Below are positions 42,802 through 50,857 of a stretch of DNA of 53,381 nt, piece after piece. The first letter of the stretch is position 1, and the number at the start of each line of letters is the position of its first letter. This stretch comes from SURF-32 sp964648365 (lineage in GTDB: Bacteria > Planctomycetota > Phycisphaerae > UBA1845): contig CAZYLK010000016.1 of NCBI GenBank assembly GCA_964648365.1, forward strand, positions 1 to 53,381, given 5' to 3'. The position numbers were made by a program, and so were the translations under genes. The notes beneath the pieces were generated by a model, which ran no database searches, had not been told where the DNA came from, and saw only the letters and a program-made list of their open reading frames with translations.

Positions 42802-44292
42802 ATGCCCTGGGGCGTTGATCAGGACGAGCAGGATCGACCGGACGGATCGCACGACGGCCTGTCGGACGTGCTTTCCGACGCCGCCGGCGACGAGTGGGAT
42901 GCGGGCGTCGACGACGACGGCGGCGGCTCGGCGTTCGACGCGCTCGATTCGCTGTTCGCCGCGGCCGCAGGGGAAACGACGCCGCCGGATGCCCCCGACG
43001 ACGACGCCACTCGCGCGCTGTCCGTTATTGAACTCCGCAAAATCATCCTCGAATCCGTCAAGTCCGGCCTGGCCCTGCCGGACGACATCTACGACGACAA
43101 CGGCGTACTGCTGCTGGCTGCCGGGTCGCTGATCACGCCGCGCTTCATGCAGCTTCTGCGCGAGCGCGGCGTCACCAACGTCAAGCTCCGCTCCAGGGAG
43201 CCGGCCAAGCCGAGGATCATCACGCCGGACGACGATCCGCCGCCTCGCCCGGCACAACTCGGCGAAGTCGACCGGCCGCCGATTCACGGGCCGATCGTCC
43301 CGGCTACGCAACTCAGCCGCGACCTCGACCGTCACCTTGCGGGCGAACTGCAACGCACGGTGACGATGTCCCCGGTGAAGGCGTGGCGGCGGCCGCGCCT
43401 GCCGGTGGTGGAACTGCTCGACCAGGCCGAGCGCGGGCAGCAGAAGCTGGAGGCCACGAGCCAGGCGGTCAACGGATTGTGCGAGGCGGTGCAGCGCGGC
43501 CGTCCGGCGTCCTCGTCGGAGCTGAAGCGATCCGTCTCGCGGTTCATGAGCGCGGCCGCGACGGACTTCGACCTGCTGCCGCTGATCGTGGCGATGCAGC
43601 AGTCGACCGACGACTACCTGTTCGACCATTGCGTCAACGTGTCGCTGATCAGCATGGCGATGGCCTGCCAGCTTGGGATCAACCACGAGAACATCGCGGT
43701 GATCGGCCTGGGCGCGATGCTGCAGGATGTCGGCATGTTGCGCGTGCCCGCGTCGATTCGCCTGACGAGCGAGCCGCTCGGCGAGGAGGAATGGGCCGAG
43801 ATCCGCCGCCACCCGTTGCACACGCTCGACATGCTGGCCCAGATGCGCGGCATCCCGCAGCAGGTGAAGTTCATCGCCTACCAGGTGCATGAACGCGGCG
43901 ACGGGGGGGGGTACCCGTTTCAGCGCAATCACAGCCAGCTTCACCTGTTCTCGAAGATCGTCGCCATCGCCGACACGTACGCCGCCATGACGCACCCGCG
44001 GCCCTACCGCGAAGCGTACACGCCCTACACAGCGGCGAAGACCATTCTTATGGAGGCGTCCGCCAACCGGTTCGCCCCGTCGCTGGTGCGGGCGTTTCTC
44101 GATACGGTGTCGATCTTCCCCATCGGCAGCCGCGTGACGCTCAGCAACGGCTGCGACGCCCGCGTCCTCCGCGCCAACCCGGATTTGCACACCAAGCCGG
44201 TCGTGGAAGAACTCACTCCCGAAGGCGTGCCCACCGGAAATATCATCGACCTGACGGCCGAGGACGCGCCGGTCGTGATTCAGGCGGGGTAG
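42802..44292 (+). CDS. Degenerate HD-GYP-domain protein
   Basis: 496 aa from ATG 42802 (weak ribosome-binding site; start uncertain). An acidic disordered N-terminus is followed by the DUF3391-like module often fused to HD-GYP domains (VIELRKIILESVKSGLALPDDIYDDNGVLLLAAG). The HD-GYP part retains HCVNVSLIS, HPLHTLDML, GDGGGYPF and ADTYAAMTHPRPYREAYTP. The central HD pair is Gln308-Asp309 (MLQDVGMLRVP) and the HHE motif is VHE. Loss of a metal-ligand His suggests reduced or altered c-di-GMP hydrolysis, perhaps a c-di-GMP sensor. A 9-G run (43903-43911) encodes the GDGGGYP motif. Confidence 0.85.
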   Translation: MPWGVDQDEQDRPDGSHDGLSDVLSDAAGDEWDAGVDDDGGGSAFDALDSLFAAAAGETTPPDAPDDDATRALSVIELRKIILESVKSGLALPDDIYDDNGVLLLAAGSLITPRFMQLLRERGVTNVKLRSREPAKPRIITPDDDPPPRPAQLGEVDRPPIHGPIVPATQLSRDLDRHLAGELQRTVTMSPVKAWRRPRLPVVELLDQAERGQQKLEATSQAVNGLCEAVQRGRPASSSELKRSVSRFMSAAATDFDLLPLIVAMQQSTDDYLFDHCVNVSLISMAMACQLGINHENIAVIGLGAMLQDVGMLRVPASIRLTSEPLGEEEWAEIRRHPLHTLDMLAQMRGIPQQVKFIAYQVHERGDGGGYPFQRNHSQLHLFSKIVAIADTYAAMTHPRPYREAYTPYTAAKTILMEASANRFAPSLVRAFLDTVSIFPIGSRVTLSNGCDARVLRANPDLHTKPVVEELTPEGVPTGNIIDLTAEDAPVVIQAG

Positions 44293-44828
44293 GGGCTGAC
44301 GGCAGACGTCTCGCCGTCTTGCGTGCACTTCCCGCAAGGAGTCGCAATCGTGACCGGGGCGAAGGCATCAGGGAGTAAGGGAGTAAGGGAGTAAGGGAAG
44401 AAACTTCCGAGGCTCGACTTTTCCTCTTCTCCTTACTCCTTCAGTCCCTCACTCCCACCTCCCTCCCCTCCCAAGACGGCCGACGGCCGCAGTCAGAGGG
44501 GGTGAGGGAGTGAGGGCGGAGGGAAGACGTCTTGTTCTGTCTTTCTTCCCTGACTCCCTCAATCCCTTATTCCCTCGTTCCCCTCCTCCGAAGGCGAACT
44601 CGGTCCACGCAGCGGATGCGCGCAAAATGGCGAGAAGTTCCGCCGTCAGAGTCTAAGCTCTTTGTCGCGGTCGGTGGCGACATACGATCAAAACAAGGAA
44701 CGCCCCCGGGAAAAACCCGGGGACGGTCCCCTTTCCGGAATCTGATCGATACTTACGCCCGGCCTACCGGCGACGGGTTGCTGCCCGGACTGGCCGGGTG
44801 AGCTGCGCCTTGCCGGGGCGCTCGCGCG
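44293..44828. other. 536-bp intergenic region of repeats
   Basis: No gene. Contains the polypyrimidine/polypurine cluster 44369-44589 and, at ~44706-44725, the hairpin CCCCCGGG-AAAAA-CCCGGGG followed by GACGGTCCCC. This hairpin lies between convergent genes and could end transcription, although no U tract follows. Confidence 0.6.
44369..44589. repeat. Alternating GGGAGTAA / CTCCCTTACTCCC repeat cluster
   Basis: Four blocks in alternating orientation: GGGAGTAAGGGAGTAAGG (~44371), CCTTACTCCTTCAGTCCC (~44431), GGTGAGGGAGTGAGGG (~44500), CCCTGACTCCCTCAATCCC (~44549). Blocks can pair with each other. Same family as 6780-6820. Confidence 0.65.
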
Positions 44829-45410
44829 TCAGGATCCACATCGATCGAACTGGCCGTCCGTATCGCCCTGCACGTCATTGCCTTTGCACTTGGGAGCGGG
44901 GGAGTTGCTCTCGCCCTGGAGGTTGCCGTCGATGACGTTGCGCTTGACCACCAGGCGACGGGTCGTGTTGGAAGACGCCTGCACGTCGCCATCCACCGTA
45001 TTGCGGGCCACGATGATGCGCCCCGGACGGGTGCTGTTCTGGAACAACTGCACGTTGCCGCCGACCTCCGAGCGGCTCAGCTCGATGGGTCCGCCATTGT
45101 CCATCTGGAAGTCCCCGTTGATTTCCGAGGATTTCACCTGCACCGAGGCGTGGCCGTCGGACTGGATGTTGCCGCCGACGTAAATGCCGTCCGCCTCGAG
45201 CGTCGCGTCGTCACGCACGAACAGGTTGCCGTCCACGTGGGAGCCGTTGAGCACGGCGGTCGCGCCTTCCGCAACAATGAAATTGTCGAACTCGTCGTTC
45301 GGACCGAACTCGCAATAGTCCCGGCAGACATAATCGTCGGCCTGAACGATGGGGACGGCAGCCATCACTGCCAGGATGCCTCCGGACAACAGTCCAAGAC
45401 TCTTCAACAT
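44829..45410 (-). CDS. Secreted beta-helix-like repeat protein
   Basis: 193 aa from ATG 45410 (AAGGAG 8-9 nt upstream). Signal peptide MLKSLGLLSGGILAVMAAVP ending at VQADD. The mature protein is a run of ~22-residue repeats marked by (V/I)-x-G-(N/D)-(L/I/V/F)-Q: HVDGNLFV, YVGGNIQS, EINGDFQM, EVGGNVQL, TVDGDVQA, VIDGNLQG, DVQGDTDG. This is the pattern of a short right-handed parallel beta-helix, as in polymer-forming surface proteins. Cysteines occur only near the ends (CRDYCEF; CKGN; CGS), suitable for capping disulfides. Function unknown; a surface or matrix role is plausible. Confidence 0.7.
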   Translation of the reverse strand: MLKSLGLLSGGILAVMAAVPIVQADDYVCRDYCEFGPNDEFDNFIVAEGATAVLNGSHVDGNLFVRDDATLEADGIYVGGNIQSDGHASVQVKSSEINGDFQMDNGGPIELSRSEVGGNVQLFQNSTRPGRIIVARNTVDGDVQASSNTTRRLVVKRNVIDGNLQGESNSPAPKCKGNDVQGDTDGQFDRCGS

Positions 45411-46321
45411 AGACTTCGCTCCTTCTTCCAAGAAAAGAACTTTCTCGCACAAACTATGAGACGACCGATACGATAGTCGCTCATTCAATCATCACAGACG
45501 GGGTCCACGCCGACGGCGGACCGGAACAAAACTGCGCGTTTCGATCCCAGCCGCGCCGGTCGGAAGATCGTGTGCGCCGCGCGCACGACGTCGCTTCGTT
45601 GTATGCGCCGACAATCGCCGGTGCTGGAAACGTCGCCCGAGAACCCGGGCCGGCCGATGGGGTTGCCCGCCCGCGCCGCGCGGCACGTTCAGACAGCGTC
45701 CTTGACCTCGACGAGGCGATCATGGGCACGAGCCGTGCCACGCGGGCAGGGCGGCAAATCAGCGTTTTTGAGAAAAAAAACAGCCTGTGCCGCAGCGGGC
45801 GGCGAGGCGAGGACGATTCAACGCGCCCGGTTTCTGGAAAGGCCCTCCGGTTTCTGGACGCATGAGCGGAGCGCTCTCGGCCGGGGAACCCCCGCATGGA
45901 TGTCGAAACGCCGCCCGCGTCGGGCGGAGCCCGCGGTGCGGCACCGGTTTTGAACCGGTGATTCCGTGTGGCACCGGTTTCCAACCGGTGTACTTCTGTC
46001 GCACCGGTTTCCAACCGGTGATCCCGTGTCGCACCGGCCCGCCGCGGGCGGATACTCGACTTTCAACCGGTGGCGGTGGTACATGCCGGCACCCGCCCCC
46101 GTAGCGGGGTGGCCGGTCGCCGGCAGGCGGGTGGAGAGGTTACACGGACGGGCGTAAGATCAGGGAAGGCCATCCCCGGCCGCCGCCCGGCGCGGCCGGG
46201 CAGAGGTCTGACGCGCGCCGCGGGCGGAATGCGTCTATACCCCTGCCGGCAGCACTCCTGCCCGCCCGATGCATTCCGCCGGTGCGGGGAATCGGATTGC
46301 GGCCGACGATGCAGGTGCCGA
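45411..46321. other. 911-bp intergenic region with palindromic repeats
   Basis: No convincing gene on either strand. The right part holds the 30-bp palindromic array 45941-46067. An A8 run near 45773 is the only A/T-rich feature. It separates the beta-helix protein from the RHS array; lost 5' portions of the RHS gene are not recognisable here. Confidence 0.55.
45941..46067 (-). repeat. Tandem palindromic ACCGGTT-type repeats, period 30
   Basis: Three exact-period 30-bp units (45941-45970, 45971-46000, 46001-46030) with core GCACCGGTTTCCAACCGGTG, plus a fourth unit interrupted by CCCGCCGCGGGCGGATACTC. Orientation is opposite to the arrays at 1383 and 7787. Confidence 0.8.
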
Positions 46322-47824
46322 ATGGTGACCGCCAGCACGAACCTCAACCCCCCCGAGACGGACGAGAGCGACGAGAGCGACGTGATGCAGCGGCGGTACG
46401 TCCACGGCACGCGGCAGATCGACGAGCGGGCCATCCCGAACCGAACCGCGCACGTCAGTAAGCGGGCTGTCCAGGAGAACGTCCCAGCGAACCGAGCCGC
46501 GCACGTCAGTAAGCGGGTTCTCCCGAGCCGCAGAAACCCCCTCCCTTACGGTCGGGGCTCGGTTTCGGCCACCCTCGACACCTACTACTACCTCGTCCGC
46601 GAGCTGGGCACGGTGGCCGGGCTGATCAAGCGCAACGGCACGCTGGTCGAGGCGAACACGTACGACGCCTACGGGAAGGTCAAGCAGTGGGGCTACCGTG
46701 ACTTTGACTTCAACCGCGACGGCGACGTGGACAGCGGGGATGAAACCGTCTTCGGCGACGCCTACAGCGGCTCGGGCGTGCCGACCGCCAACCCCACGGC
46801 CGACTTTGACATGGACGGAGACGTGGACGGCAGTACCGCCGACGGCGATCAGTTGGCGTTCAACAATGCCGTGACCGCCCCGAACGCGCCGCCGCTCACG
46901 CTCTTCACCAGCGCCCTGGGCAATCCGTACCACTTCACCGGCCGTCGGCTGTACATGCTGGAAGACCAGCCATGCACCGGGATCTGCCCGGCTGCCGGCT
47001 ACAACGTCCAGATCCAGCACAACCGCGCCAGGTTCTACAAACCCGACGACGGACGATGGCTCAATCGGGATCCCCTCGGCTACGTGGATGGGATGAATTT
47101 GTATGAGTATGTGGTCAGTTGTCCTCATCAGAATCTCGATCCGTCGGGGCGTCGCCGCGTCTCGTTCAAGTTTGCTGCGTTCATTGGCAACACATTCCCA
47201 AAATGGATCGACGAGCCTGCCGGCTTTTTGTACGAATTCAGTAGTGACGGACGCCCATTTGGCCAAGCCGGTACGTCTCGACTGTCCTCAACGGGAAGCG
47301 TGGAATCAGAGAAACTAGGATTTCTGAATGTCGAGAGTGGTTTCATCCTGACGGAGGCTGGCGAGAGTCATCGCAGAAACAAGTTAACCGGATCGATTTC
47401 AAGCAAGACGGCACCAACGCGGAAGTCAGTAGATCTTTCTAATGATAAGCTTAAGTGCCGATCGGAGTTTCTCGTGGTAGCAGCAGCAGCATATCCCTTC
47501 ACGTCTGTCGCCCCGGATATCGACTACACTGTGAGAATTACGTTTCAAGTGATACGGAAGGGCGTCATACTGGCGACCATCAGTGGCGTACACGACTCGT
47601 TTCCGGATTATGAGGCGTTAGTGGACGGCGTGCTTGGGTACGGCTATCCCACAGCAGACCCGGGTCCAACTCTTGGTAACCTGAGTTCATTGAACCCTGG
47701 AGTCAAGTTCTCGCGTCAGTGGCTGGTGATCGCACCGACACGAGCATGCTGTCCAGAAATAGGCACAGAAAGTATCAGCATACCGGCAGTCACAACGGCA
47801 GTGACTCCACCGAATGTACCGTGA
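46322..47824 (+). CDS. RHS-core fragment with polymorphic C-terminal tail 1
   Basis: About 500 aa; start uncertain (ATG 46322 proposed, poor ribosome-binding site). Homology to RHS proteins begins at DESDVMQRRYVHGTRQIDERA and continues through the core: YYYLVRELGTVAGLIKRNGT, GNPYHFTGRRLYM, NRARFYKPDDGRWLNRDPLGY and DGMNLYEYV. Embedded in the core are two dockerin-like calcium loops (DFNRDGDVDSGDE, DFDMDGDVDGS). After the core the ~240-residue tail is unrelated to that of the second copy and less GC-rich. It starts FKFAAFIGNTFPKWIDEPAG and vaguely resembles DUF3238-type tails. N-terminal YD repeats and a secretion signal are missing, so this is an orphan cassette or pseudogene. It contains a repeat insertion at 46436-46567. 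Confidence 0.75.
   Translation: MVTASTNLNPPETDESDESDVMQRRYVHGTRQIDERAIPNRTAHVSKRAVQENVPANRAAHVSKRVLPSRRNPLPYGRGSVSATLDTYYYLVRELGTVAGLIKRNGTLVEANTYDAYGKVKQWGYRDFDFNRDGDVDSGDETVFGDAYSGSGVPTANPTADFDMDGDVDGSTADGDQLAFNNAVTAPNAPPLTLFTSALGNPYHFTGRRLYMLEDQPCTGICPAAGYNVQIQHNRARFYKPDDGRWLNRDPLGYVDGMNLYEYVVSCPHQNLDPSGRRRVSFKFAAFIGNTFPKWIDEPAGFLYEFSSDGRPFGQAGTSRLSSTGSVESEKLGFLNVESGFILTEAGESHRRNKLTGSISSKTAPTRKSVDLSNDKLKCRSEFLVVAAAAYPFTSVAPDIDYTVRITFQVIRKGVILATISGVHDSFPDYEALVDGVLGYGYPTADPGPTLGNLSSLNPGVKFSRQWLVIAPTRACCPEIGTESISIPAVTTAVTPPNVP
46436..46567 (+). repeat. In-frame palindromic-repeat insertion in RHS copy 1
   Basis: 132 bp here replace 27 bp at the same place in RHS copy 2 (48582-48608), a net gain of 105 bp (35 codons, frame kept). 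It contains two copies of CGCGCACGTCAGTAAGCGGG and a CCCCTCCCTTACGGTCGGGG element, all typical of dispersed planctomycete repeats. Confidence 0.8.
46568..47110 (+). repeat. RHS core direct repeat, copy 1
   Basis: 543 bp nearly identical to 48609-49154, ending at GATGAATTTGTATGAGTAT in both. Identity stops abruptly at this point, the core/tail junction. Confidence 0.9.
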
Positions 47825-48305
47825 GCGTGGCAAATCGTCAGGAGCGACAAGCTCCCCAATTGATGGCGAGTCTGTACGAATGCGATGTCGCGGATGTAAG
47901 TACGATCTCACCGGACTTGATTGCGATGCAAGTTTTCCCGAGCCCCGATGTCCGGAGTGTGGCAGGTCGTTCGATCAGACGGATCGTGTTACATACTGGT
48001 CGTTTCATGATGACGAAGGGATCTTTGCTGCGCGCCTCCTGATTGCTTCGATCGGGGTATTGGCTTTAGTCTTGTTTGTATGGATGATGATAATGCTGGG
48101 CTGGATTCCGGTGCTATTGCAAGCGTATAGCAACGCACTTCTAGCCGGTATCGCAATAGCATCGCTTGTGGTAGAACTAGCGCTGGCGATCATCTCGCTA
48201 CGGTGCATCTCCAGAGCGCGCACGGCAGCGGCGAAACACCGGTTCTGTGCAAGTGCGATAGTAGCAGTGCTTTATGGTGCCTGGTTCTGGTTCCTTGCGA
48301 GTTAA
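47814..48305 (+). CDS. Zinc-ribbon membrane protein next to RHS tail 1 (candidate immunity protein)
   Basis: 163 aa, ATG overlapping the RHS stop by 11 bp. The N-terminal zinc ribbon is CRGCKYDLTGLDCD...CPECGRSF. Three membrane helices follow (LLIASIGVLALVLFVWMMIML, ALLAGIAIASLVVELALAII, FCASAIVAVLYGAWFWFL). Base composition is markedly lower in GC than the surrounding genome, as in the RHS tail before it. Position directly behind a polymorphic tail is that of an immunity gene; this role is inferred from context only. Confidence 0.65.
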   Translation: MYRERGKSSGATSSPIDGESVRMRCRGCKYDLTGLDCDASFPEPRCPECGRSFDQTDRVTYWSFHDDEGIFAARLLIASIGVLALVLFVWMMIMLGWIPVLLQAYSNALLAGIAIASLVVELALAIISLRCISRARTAAAKHRFCASAIVAVLYGAWFWFLAS

Positions 48306-48356
48306 CTTCGAACTGCGGTCGGGACCGCGTGAGCTGGCAACTGACTGGAGCAGGTC

Positions 48357-49970
48357 GTGTACTGGGATGACGCCACGGACACCGAGGTCGCCCACTTCGC
48401 CTACGACGCGATGGGCCGGGTGATCAGCGCCCGCACCCGGTACGACACCAACATCAACGCCCAGGCCCAGACGCTGAAGTACCACTACGACGGCGCCGAG
48501 GTCATCGCGGAGACCGACGAGAGCGACGTGATGCAGCGGCGGTACATCCACGGCACGCGGCAGATCGACGAGCGGGCCATCCTGCTCAGCGGCGATCCGG
48601 ACACGCCGGCCACCCTCGATACCTACTACTACCTCGTCCGCGAGCTGGGCACGGTGGCCGGGCTGATCAAGCGCAACGGCACGCTGGCGGAGGCGAACAC
48701 GTACGACGCCTACGGCAAGGTCAAGCAGTGGGGCTACCGGGACTTCGACTTCAACCGCGACGGCGACGTGGACAGCGGTGACGAGACCGTCTTCGGAGAC
48801 GCCTACAGCGGCTCGGGCGTGCCCACAGCCAACCCCACGGCCGACTTCGACATGGACGGGGACGTGGACGGCACCTCCTCCGGCGGCGACATGGGCGCGC
48901 TCACCCTCGCCCTGACCGCCCCTAACGAGCCGCCCGTCACGCTCTTCACCAGCGCCCTGGGCAATCCGTACCACTTCACCGGCCGTCGGCTCTACATGCT
49001 GGAAGACCAGCCCTGCACCGGTGGCCTGTGCCCCGGCCCCCGCTACAACGTCCAGCTCCAGCGCAACCGCGCCCGATTCTACAAACCCGACGACGGACGA
49101 TGGCTGAATCGCGATCCGGCGGGGTACGTGGATGGGATGAATTTGTATGAGTATCTGAGAAGCGGCGTGTTCTCCGCCAGCGATCCTTGGGGGCTCCAAG
49201 CTAAGACTCACAAGGGTATGAAGAACCGTGTATCTGGCCGAGGGAAGTTCAGTGGCTACCTTATCGGAGTAACCGGAAAGAATCGATCGGAATTGCACTT
49301 AACGTTCCATCCGGCAAGCAGTTTTTACAAGCTGACATCCGACGGAAAACGCGGAGAGAGCTGTAGCTGTACGGAACTGGCGTTTATACAAATAAAATGG
49401 AGAGAAAACAGGCCAAGCAAAGGCATCAAGTACACTGGCAGTTATTGGATGTTCGATCCTGCATCCAAGGACGAAAAGGTGCCTGACAAGGAGAATTCGT
49501 TCTTTAGCAATGGGCCTGCGCCACGGTGGCCGCTTTATCCGGGACAGCGCACAATCAAACTGCCAGATAGTGTGGAGTTCGGGCCGGATGGCGCCCTGCC
49601 CCAGAACATCCGACTCGAAATGGATGACCTGCCAGGGCATGATTCTAACGACGACTATCCCGGCCGCCAGGAGTACGAGGCATGCGTCTTTTGCAACGGT
49701 GGTGAGGAGGTGGGAAATTCCTATGGATGTGTCAGATGGGGGCACAAGCTAGATGCAAAAGATGACTGGCAGCGATGGCTAGTTGTAAAGTTTGCCCCTC
49801 AGTGGGGATCAGAAGCGCTCCAGGATGAAGGCGGCCCCGATTTCAATAAACGCATCGGGGGAACTGATTTTCGCAGCGACGCGGGGTATTACTTCGAGAA
49901 AGACGTCGGGAGACCTGCTTCCGATTCCATCAACACGCTCCTAGCTGATACGGTTTTCCCAATCCCATGA
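48357..49970 (+). CDS. RHS-core fragment with polymorphic C-terminal tail 2
   Basis: 537 aa from GTG 48357 (GGAG upstream; in-frame TGA at 48342). Begins inside the YD-repeat region (VYWDDATDTEVAHFAYDAMGRVISARTRYD), then the same core as copy 1 with the dockerin-like loops, ending NLYEYLRSGVFSASDPWG. The ~260-residue tail starts AKTHKGMKNRV and is unlike tail 1. It is Cys-containing (CSCTE, CVFCNGG) with EVGNSYGCVRWGHKLD near the end. I do not recognise the tail family; toxicity is possible but unproven. No signal peptide or N-terminal RHS shell, so this too is an incomplete or orphan cassette. Confidence 0.78.
   Translation: MYWDDATDTEVAHFAYDAMGRVISARTRYDTNINAQAQTLKYHYDGAEVIAETDESDVMQRRYIHGTRQIDERAILLSGDPDTPATLDTYYYLVRELGTVAGLIKRNGTLAEANTYDAYGKVKQWGYRDFDFNRDGDVDSGDETVFGDAYSGSGVPTANPTADFDMDGDVDGTSSGGDMGALTLALTAPNEPPVTLFTSALGNPYHFTGRRLYMLEDQPCTGGLCPGPRYNVQLQRNRARFYKPDDGRWLNRDPAGYVDGMNLYEYLRSGVFSASDPWGLQAKTHKGMKNRVSGRGKFSGYLIGVTGKNRSELHLTFHPASSFYKLTSDGKRGESCSCTELAFIQIKWRENRPSKGIKYTGSYWMFDPASKDEKVPDKENSFFSNGPAPRWPLYPGQRTIKLPDSVEFGPDGALPQNIRLEMDDLPGHDSNDDYPGRQEYEACVFCNGGEEVGNSYGCVRWGHKLDAKDDWQRWLVVKFAPQWGSEALQDEGGPDFNKRIGGTDFRSDAGYYFEKDVGRPASDSINTLLADTVFPIP
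48609..49154 (+). repeat. RHS core direct repeat, copy 2
   Basis: 546 bp matching 46568-47110 with a 3-bp length difference (near CTGGLCPGPRYN versus CTGICPAAGYN). Homology also extends upstream of the repeat insertion (48508-48581 matching ~46357-46435). Confidence 0.9.
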
Positions 49971-50857
49971 AGGGTCGGATTGCAATGGGGCTGGACTTCC
50001 AGCGACAGTTGCCTCGGTCTGTCTTGTACGCCATGTGCGTCGCATCGTTGACGTGGTTGGCAAGCCTGCTCCTGAGTGTAGGTTACGTTTCGCGTGGCGG
50101 ACCTGCGATTGGCCTGGCTGACGGCTGCTTTGTCATCGGCGAAGGCGGATTGTATTGGCGACACATTCAACGCGCGATGGCGAAGCACAGTTCAGTTGGC
50201 AATCCGGTACAGCAAGGCTGGTTTGCACACTGCGATGTCCGCTGGTGGTTTTATAAGGCTGCCGATGGAAGTTACGTCATTGTTCCGCTCTTGACAATCT
50301 GGGTGACGTCCGGGATCGTTTTGCTTGTGATGGGTTGGCGGACACGACGATCCGTTCAGGCATCGATGGATGCACGCATCACGCCTGGCGAGACTGCTGG
50401 GCCAACAGCCGGGCGTGGTGTCCGCGTCGCCGGAGCGATAGCTGCCGTGACTACTGGATTATTCCTCCTTAGTACGATCGTGAGTGTGGCCTGGGGGGTG
50501 ACCAGCGTTTCTCTGGCCATTCACGATGGCTGTATTGTCTTCGGCGACGGTCCGGTCCGGTTCAACGGGGTACCGTACAGGGGTTCGCTCGATGTTCCCC
50601 TATTACCCACAAGAGGATTCCGGTATGGACCTTCGCATTACTTTGACCGCAACGATTTCTTCTTTCCACTGTGGATACCCTTTGTCGTTGCCCTGACGCT
50701 TACCCTTATCTACAGAAGTCAGCGACGGCGACCGCCTGGTCATTGCCGCTGCGGCTACGACCTGACCGGAAACGTCAGTGGCAAGTGCCCGGAGTGCGGA
50801 GAAGAGACGCAGTCGCAGGAGCTCGTCGCTGGGGGTGACTTTTTGAAGCGATGGTGA
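49967..50857 (+). CDS. Membrane protein with C-terminal zinc ribbon next to RHS tail 2 (candidate immunity protein)
   Basis: 296 aa, ATG overlapping the RHS stop (ATGA). About four membrane helices: VLYAMCVASLTWLASLLLSVGYV, YVIVPLLTIWVTSGIVLLVMG, VAGAIAAVTTGLFLLSTIVSVAWG and FPLWIPFVVALTLTLIY. Two similar extracytoplasmic loops (GLADGCFVIGEGGLYW and AIHDGCIVFGDGPVRF) suggest an internal duplication. The C-terminal zinc ribbon is CRCGYDLTGNVSGKCPECGEE. The ribbon is at the opposite end compared with the protein at 47814, but composition and position behind an RHS tail are the same. Immunity role inferred from context. Confidence 0.65.
   Translation: MKGRIAMGLDFQRQLPRSVLYAMCVASLTWLASLLLSVGYVSRGGPAIGLADGCFVIGEGGLYWRHIQRAMAKHSSVGNPVQQGWFAHCDVRWWFYKAADGSYVIVPLLTIWVTSGIVLLVMGWRTRRSVQASMDARITPGETAGPTAGRGVRVAGAIAAVTTGLFLLSTIVSVAWGVTSVSLAIHDGCIVFGDGPVRFNGVPYRGSLDVPLLPTRGFRYGPSHYFDRNDFFFPLWIPFVVALTLTLIYRSQRRRPPGHCRCGYDLTGNVSGKCPECGEETQSQELVAGGDFLKRW

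Noticed and set aside
45570..45953. ORFs between the beta-helix gene and the RHS array
   Set aside because: Arg/Ala-rich text in several frames at once, typical of non-coding GC-rich DNA.
1383..46067. The ~30-bp arrays as CRISPR
   Set aside because: The whole unit repeats and the repeats are palindromic; intervening bases are under ~12 and not unique spacers, and no cas genes are present.
49680..49760. SYGCVRW in RHS tail 2 as an L,D-transpeptidase (YkuD) active site
   Set aside because: The YkuD motif needs SHGC(V/I)R with an upstream HxG; the His is Tyr here and the upstream motif is absent.
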